Shown here: positions 8,169 through 12,667 of the stretch, in pieces
How the letters are laid out: the number at the start of each line of letters is the position of its first letter
Position numbering within the stretch: position 1 is the first letter of the stretch
Assembly: GCA_026770595.1 (NCBI GenBank)
Contig: MU634390.1
Span: forward strand, 1 to 12,667
Source: Ochromonadaceae sp. CCMP2298
Lineage: Eukaryota > Sar > Synurophyceae > Ochromonadales > Ochromonadaceae
Direction of reading: 5' to 3'
Length of the DNA stretch: 12,667 bases
Made by a program: the position numbers and the translations under genes
The notes under the pieces: generated by a model
Database searches by the model: none
Seen by the model: the letters and a program-made list of their open reading frames with translations, nothing else
What the model was told of the DNA's origin: nothing

Positions 8169-9015
8169 CTAACTATTATTGAGGAACACCAACACTAACT
8201 GTATCTGCAGTTCTATACTAGTCCACATGTCAGAGAGCCGACCTGCACCTAGGTCCATCCGACCCGAATACTTTTTCGGTGGTATGCTGGCGGTAGAGGG
8301 CGAGCGTTTCATCATAAGGTCCCCTATTTCATATGTCTGGCTGTTGAAGAATATCCGCAGAACTGCACGAGTATTCCGCACCCCCATGGACAGCGGCAGC
8401 CCGTAGGCGCACATGTCATCTTCAGAAGACGTCCCCTCGTAGCGGCTCGAGCTGGAGGGCGTGACTTGGGCGGTGGGGAAACACGCTGAATGCAGGGCGT
8501 TCCATCTGAGCTCCAGCCGGAAGGTGGCTCGGCTAGGCCGCAATTGCGAGTGCAGCAAACGCAGCTCCCTCCTATTCACGCTGCAGAAAGAGCTATCGAA
8601 CTTGTGCCGGCTCTCTCTCACACGGTGGAACTAAATAGGGAAATAGAGAAAAGAGAGAATGGTTAGAATGTAGTGCGTAATGGTTAGACGGTACATTAAA
8701 GTAGGGGAGCGGGGGAGCGGGAGATATCAATCAGGGACTGAGTGCTCTTACCCAGGGATGATGGATCGCTTGCAGGACAGTTGTGGATTGGCTCGGCCGC
8801 AGCTGCGGAGACTCAACCTCAGGTAGGGGCCTCTCCGGGATGATGGGCTCGCTCTGAGAGTCCGCCTTGGACCGCAGCGCCCTGCGCCGCGTGCTAGGCA
8901 GCTTACCATCGGTCTGCGGTGCCTGTTGTAGCTTTGGTGACTCCATAGCGACGACAGGTACCGATTCGTATGCCTCTCCAGAGCGGTCTTGCTCGGACGC
9001 TTCGCAGCAGAACAT
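8169..9015 (-). CDS. Kinase-less tandem paralog of the adjacent kinase (internal deletion; possible pseudogene)
   Basis: Exons 9015-8752 and 8630-8169 (intron 121 nt, GTAAGAGCACT...TTTAG, with a TTCTAAC branch-like site) give a spliced frame of 241 residues. Residues 1-61 align without gaps to residues 1-61 of the neighbouring kinase (for example LRSK-DSQSEPI in both). Residues 82-88 (QAIHHPW) correspond to the kinase's final QAIQHPW. About 270 residues in between, essentially the whole catalytic domain, are missing, yet the frame is kept. Exon 2 starts at the homologous splice site and aligns without gaps for about 47 residues (32 identical), then diverges and ends early. Gly2 is replaced by Phe, so myristoylation should be lost. 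It cannot phosphorylate anything. It could be a scaffold or competitor of the kinase, or a recent pseudogene that has not yet gained stops. Confidence 0.75.
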
Positions 9016-9590
9016 AAGCGGTAAGGCAGGCAGCGCTTGTTGCAGCTATCAGTTGCACTGGCACCCGACTCGCCACGCGCAAAGCAACAGTACACAGCCG
9101 AAGACCTTGAGCTGCTAAATAATGACTGTGGGCGCAGAGAATCGGCATAGCAACTGCAAGTCCAAAGTTCTTCCTGCGGTTTCCTGATCAAGATTCGTGT
9201 TTTCGAATCCTCTTCTTTGACCCTCTCCAGCCGCGAGCGATCTCCTCAAAACCCTCTCGAAAGCCTGGACACTTCCTGGGAAAATTCCTGGGAATATTTG
9301 GGAATGAGCAGAATATTCAGCATGGGACCTTTTGCGGGGACCTTTTAATCCGAAACGTTCACAAGACTTGGCCACTCTCGCCGAGGGATTGGATCGCATT
9401 CCCGACTGCCTGATGTGCTGGGATTGACGATCAACAGGTGCGCATACCTTATGAGTGGCGGACGTCATGGTCATGGACGAGAAGCCCTTACCGCTAGGCC
9501 ACGGCCGTGAAACCGGCGCGAACCGCATGCTTTGACTCGCCGTGCTTCACGTGAAGGAGCACGAGCACGTCTGCTGGTGACGAGGGAGAA
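9016..9590. promoter_or_regulatory. Divergent upstream region between the kinase-less paralog and the large unknown gene
   Basis: These 575 bp lie between two outward-facing starts and should hold both promoters. There are GGAA/TTCC-rich sequences at 9272-9312, including a repeated TTCCTGGGAA motif. Two short overlapping upstream frames near the plus-strand gene (9451-9510 and 9467-9535) could act as uORFs. The minus frame 9115-9528 (137 codons) shows no family features and I do not call it a gene. Confidence 0.5.
9467..9535 (+). promoter_or_regulatory. Possible uORF upstream of the large unknown gene
   Basis: An ATG at 9467 opens a 22-residue frame that ends with TGA at 9533-9535, 55 nt before the main start at 9591. 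A second short frame (9451-9510) overlaps it in another phase. If the transcript begins upstream of 9451, these would lower translation of the main frame. The transcription start is unknown. Confidence 0.3.
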
Positions 9591-12500
9591 ATGCAGTCTC
9601 CCACGGGACGCAGGGCCCCTGGCTCCTCACCTTCCAAGGGTGCGTCGCATCTGCCGCAGTCGGTAATATCTGCCTATGGGGGTGGCACGGCGCTGGCCCG
9701 AGAGGCTGTGGACAAGTCCTCGCTGCTGTGGAAAGACTTCACCAAAGGCGTTCAGCGGCGGAAGGACCTGCTCGCTCGACTGCGCGATGCGGCGCAGAAC
9801 CCGCGCACCCCGGCGGCATCGCTGAAAGAGCAGCTGCTGCAGATGCGATTGACGACGCTGAAGCTGATCGAGGACGCGTTGGAGATCGAGTACCGGGTGC
9901 AGGTTTACCACTCCAGCTTCTCCAGCCCCACCAAGACGCCCAGCAAAACCATGCGCCTGCCGCCCATGAGCAGCTTTCGAGCGATGGAGGATAAGGAGGA
10001 TGTGTTCGCACTGGCGGAGATGGTGACAGACGCGGACGTGCTGCTGCAGGTGTCTACGATCCAGGTGATGCTGCCCAGAGACTTCCCCCGCTCCCGTAAC
10101 CCCTTCCTCCTAGGCAAGTCCATCGACGACCTCGCGACGCTCAAGCACCCCCACCCAGAGCCAGGCAACATGGAGGAGGAACTGAAGGTGCTGGAGCTGC
10201 TGCGCTACCAGCGTGCGTCCAAGGCGCTCATCCGGGCAGAGGCGCAGGTGTCCAACAATCTGCCCATCGCCCTGCACGACCTCGAGCGCCTGCACTCCCG
10301 CATGGACGACTCAAACGTGGAGAAGCTGCTGCGCGCGGCGGCCACGCTGTGCGACAACGACCGCACAGACGTGAACCAGGAGGCAGACATACGCTGCATC
10401 GTGCACCCAGTATTCGCAGTCGAGGCCTACCAGCTCCTAGCAAGCCTCAACCGATTCAAGGGCGCCCTGCCCATCCGCGCAGACGTGGCGGCCGCCGTGC
10501 GACAGCTGCTGCGGGATGGCAACTTCGACCATCTGGACGACCAGTGTGGCTCTTTCATCCTCCAGTGGGTGAACGTGGTGCTGGGCGCTGACGGCGGGGG
10601 CGGCACTGCTCCGCGCAGCCGTTACAATGACTGGGAAGACGCCTCTCTTGGAGACTTCAGCGACGCATCCTACTCTAAGCGGCGCACAGGTCTGTACGAG
10701 CTGAGACAAGAAGGCCCCGCGCCGCACCCCTTGTCGCCCCAGCCCCTTGGCAGCACGCAGTACCTACTCACCAAGCAGATCCTCTCGCACCACCCACACG
10801 CGCAACCGCACGCACCGCACCCACACGCACACCTGCACAGCGAGGACCAGTACTCAGACATTACATCCATCGTAGACAGGGGGGGCGTATACACTGAGAC
10901 CTTAGGGAAGATGTCGCGGCCCGCCTCGCGCGGCGAGTCAGCCAAGAACATCAGTGAGGCCATCCGAGTGGGCGTGCACAACGCCGGCATCTCTTCGTCG
11001 CCCCAAGGGTCCCCCCAGGGGTCCCCCGGGAGAACACACTATGCGAGCTTCTCACCGGGAGTGGGGTCGGAAGGGTCGGAGGCTCCGTCACAGAGGGGGG
11101 GTGTGGGGGCTCGGAGGGGCAGAGGTGGGCAGGGGGAGCAGGGGCAGGGGAAGGGGCAGGTCTCTGTGGCCTCGCGGGCCAAGGAAGCGGCCGAGGCGGA
11201 GTCCAAGCTGCGCGGGGAGATCGAGCGCGTGATCAAGACGATGGGGCTGCGGCCTGGGGGGCCTGGGGGGGTGGACAGGGGGGTGCAGGGGCGGGGTGGA
11301 GACGGAGAGGACGTGAATCTTGACCGCTTGTCTTCCCTCCGCTACGAGGTGCATCGCATGCAGAGGGAGCTGCTACGCAGGCAGGTGCTGGATCCCAAGC
11401 ACTACCAGGTTTTGTCCGTGGACACCAGAGGCCAGGCGCAGCGGGGCCTCACCGTGCAGGGGGTGAACACACAGGGCCCCGAGGAGGTGGCAAGGGAGAG
11501 GCTGATGAAGCAGTCTCAGAAGGCTGCGGAGCTCGTGCCCATGGGGGAGATGGTCCTGGCATCAGAGAGCGACGGGCGCCTAAGGTATGAGGTGGTCGCG
11601 GAGGTGTGCGTGGACGCGGTGAACGAGCTGCTACACGCGCGCATAAACAAGCGCACAAGGGAGCTCGCCGAGGACGCCAGCGCGGCCAGCATCATCGCCG
11701 GCGCGCCCGTAATGGAGCACCGCACGCTGCACGTGGAGACGCAAAGCTCCACCCTGCTGTCTAAGTTGCTCCTCAACCGCATAACGCAGTACACCTATCC
11801 GGAGCTACTCCGCGGCCCGCGCACCAACATTCTGCAGAATGTGTTCGACGGTCTGAAGAACTTCAACCGCCGCAACTCCCAGCTGCGCGGCCCCTTTGTG
11901 ATGCCTGCCAACCGCACCGTGCTCACCAGCCGCTTCACTGCCGACAACGTGCTTGTGGATCTGACTATCACGCGCACAGACCTCTGCGACGCGCTGCTGG
12001 TGCAATGCCGGCCCATCGCAGGCATCTACAACACCAACAGCAGCAAACCCACCACACCAGGGGCCCCCAGCACCCCCGGCGGAGGAGTGGAGGGCGAGGC
12101 AGCCGGCCCCGTGACGATCCTGCTGTCCGACAATGAGTTGCAGGTGCTGCTGGTCAACCAGCACGGCATGTTCGGCCTGTGTCGTACCAAGTGGAGCAGT
12201 ATGGAGGTGGTGGCGGGGTGGCTCAGCAGCCGCCTGGTGGTGCGGCGCATCAGGGTGGAGCAGGAGGAGGGGAACCTGGGCATTGACTCTATGAGCTCAA
12301 TGGGGTCTCTGGACTCTCACGAGTTCATGGATAGGGGGGATCAGCCCCCCTCTCCCTCTCCCTTCTCGCCCTCACCCGTGGAGGTCCTGCAGGCCGGTCT
12401 GGAGATGGCGGATTCGCCCATGTCCCGTGCTCTGGCGCCGCTGGGCTCTCCGGGGATGCGCCGGGGTGGGACTGGGACGGGGTCGCGTGTGGGGGGGATG

Positions 12501-12667
12501 GGGGGGGCACTCTCGCCTGTGCGGCCATCGACCACAGGGTCTGGGTTCCAGGTGCTCTTCGCGCCGTCGCCCGAAATACGTTCTAGCGCTACGGAGAGCA
12601 GGGGTGCGAGTAGGGGCGCCAGCCGGGGGGCAAGAAGGGGTGGCCTGGGGAGTGTGGGGGGTATGGG
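9591..12667 (+). CDS. Large protein of unknown function with two folded blocks and Gly/His-rich linkers (3' end outside window)
   Basis: The plus frame is open from ATG 9591 to the window edge: at least 1025 codons without stop or visible intron. An in-frame TGA at 9552-9554 supports this start, the first ATG after it. I do not recognise the family. Residues about 35-332 are mostly helical and polar, including a likely coiled segment near 55-103. Residues about 335-525 are low complexity, with a His-rich tract at 400-416 (8 His of 17), SPQG repeats near 470 and an Arg/Gly/Gln-rich run at 501-523. A helix at about 526-555 is followed by another Gly linker. Residues about 571-890 look folded and alpha/beta, interrupted by a Pro/Gly/Thr insert at about 814-839, and end in ILLSDNELQVLLVNQHG...KWSSMEVVAGWLSSRLVVRRIRV. 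The rest is Ser/Gly/Pro-rich. No signal peptide or TM helix is seen, so a cytosolic scaffold or cytoskeletal role is possible but not shown. Confidence 0.82.
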   Translation, partial: MQSPTGRRAPGSSPSKGASHLPQSVISAYGGGTALAREAVDKSSLLWKDFTKGVQRRKDLLARLRDAAQNPRTPAASLKEQLLQMRLTTLKLIEDALEIEYRVQVYHSSFSSPTKTPSKTMRLPPMSSFRAMEDKEDVFALAEMVTDADVLLQVSTIQVMLPRDFPRSRNPFLLGKSIDDLATLKHPHPEPGNMEEELKVLELLRYQRASKALIRAEAQVSNNLPIALHDLERLHSRMDDSNVEKLLRAAATLCDNDRTDVNQEADIRCIVHPVFAVEAYQLLASLNRFKGALPIRADVAAAVRQLLRDGNFDHLDDQCGSFILQWVNVVLGADGGGGTAPRSRYNDWEDASLGDFSDASYSKRRTGLYELRQEGPAPHPLSPQPLGSTQYLLTKQILSHHPHAQPHAPHPHAHLHSEDQYSDITSIVDRGGVYTETLGKMSRPASRGESAKNISEAIRVGVHNAGISSSPQGSPQGSPGRTHYASFSPGVGSEGSEAPSQRGGVGARRGRGGQGEQGQGKGQVSVASRAKEAAEAESKLRGEIERVIKTMGLRPGGPGGVDRGVQGRGGDGEDVNLDRLSSLRYEVHRMQRELLRRQVLDPKHYQVLSVDTRGQAQRGLTVQGVNTQGPEEVARERLMKQSQKAAELVPMGEMVLASESDGRLRYEVVAEVCVDAVNELLHARINKRTRELAEDASAASIIAGAPVMEHRTLHVETQSSTLLSKLLLNRITQYTYPELLRGPRTNILQNVFDGLKNFNRRNSQLRGPFVMPANRTVLTSRFTADNVLVDLTITRTDLCDALLVQCRPIAGIYNTNSSKPTTPGAPSTPGGGVEGEAAGPVTILLSDNELQVLLVNQHGMFGLCRTKWSSMEVVAGWLSSRLVVRRIRVEQEEGNLGIDSMSSMGSLDSHEFMDRGDQPPSPSPFSPSPVEVLQAGLEMADSPMSRALAPLGSPGMRRGGTGTGSRVGGMGGALSPVRPSTTGSGFQVLFAPSPEIRSSATESRGASRGASRGARRGGLGSVGGM
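11095..11156 (+). repeat. G-run cluster in coding strand (potential G-quadruplex)
   Basis: Eight runs of three to seven G occur within 62 nt on the coding strand, with loops of one to seven nt. This exceeds the usual four-run G-quadruplex pattern. It encodes the Arg/Gly/Gln-rich linker of the large unknown protein, with glycine written almost entirely as GGG/GGT. Similar clusters lie at 11243-11296 and 12452-12507. Confidence 0.75.
11243..11296 (+). repeat. Second G-run cluster in coding strand
   Basis: Six runs of four to seven G within 54 nt encode a glycine-rich linker just before the second folded block of the large unknown protein. The pattern can form a G-quadruplex in DNA or mRNA. Confidence 0.7.
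12452..12507 (+). repeat. Third G-run cluster in coding strand
   Basis: Seven runs of three to eight G within 56 nt encode a Gly/Arg/Met-rich part of the C-terminal tail seen in this window. As in the other two clusters, the G-runs sit only in a low-complexity linker. Confidence 0.7.

Noticed and set aside
9115-9528. 137-codon minus-strand open frame between the paralog and the large gene
   Set aside because: It has no family features, its composition looks random, and it overlaps the likely 5' region of the plus-strand gene.
1-12667. CRISPR array, transposon, prophage or bacterial operon
   Set aside because: There are no regularly spaced repeats, transposase or integrase motifs, terminal repeats with target duplications, or ribosome-binding sites; the gene structures are eukaryotic.

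Overview
This is a 12.7 kb piece of nuclear DNA from a eukaryote, most likely a free-living protist with a compact genome. The reasons are several GT-AG introns of 66-159 nt with CTAAC-type branch-point sequences, a four-exon cytosolic ribosomal protein gene, a eukaryotic Ser/Thr kinase, a CAS1-family acyltransferase and a 7TM receptor. There are no bacterial operons, Shine-Dalgarno sites, CRISPR arrays, recognisable tRNAs or transposons. The receptor fragment looks most like the cAMP-receptor-like / GPCR-PIPK group known from oomycetes and slime moulds, so a stramenopile-type protist is a weak guess. The species cannot be named from this window.

Layout from left to right. (1) 1-618, minus: N-terminal 206 residues of a 7TM receptor, running off the window. 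(2) 1303-2121, minus: 40S ribosomal protein S7 in four exons. (3) 2663-5560, plus: a two-exon, 912-residue membrane acyltransferase. It joins a multi-TM CAS1 (RWA-like) domain to a C-terminal SGNH/PC-esterase (TBL/CASD1-like) domain. That order is the reverse of animal and fungal CASD1/Cas1p, and it is the most interesting gene here. (4) 5755-7613, minus: a CaMK-type protein kinase in two exons with an MGCC acylation signal. (5) 8169-9015, minus: a tandem partial copy of that kinase gene. It keeps the N-terminal tail, the intron position and part of the C-terminal tail but lacks almost the whole kinase domain, and it is still an open spliced reading frame of 241 codons. (6) 9591 to the window end, plus: an uninterrupted frame of at least 1025 codons for a large protein I do not recognise, with two folded-looking blocks separated by Gly-, His-, Ser- and Pro-rich linkers.

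The genes do not look like one pathway. RPS7 and the acyltransferase are divergent and share a 541 bp upstream region. The acyltransferase and the kinase converge with only 194 bp between their stops. The kinase and its kinase-less copy are head-to-tail tandem duplicates. The copy and the last gene are divergent. The best leads are the permuted CAS1-esterase fusion, which may put plant RWA and TBL functions in one chain, and the kinase-less paralog, whose deletion junction carries a short patch resembling exon 2.
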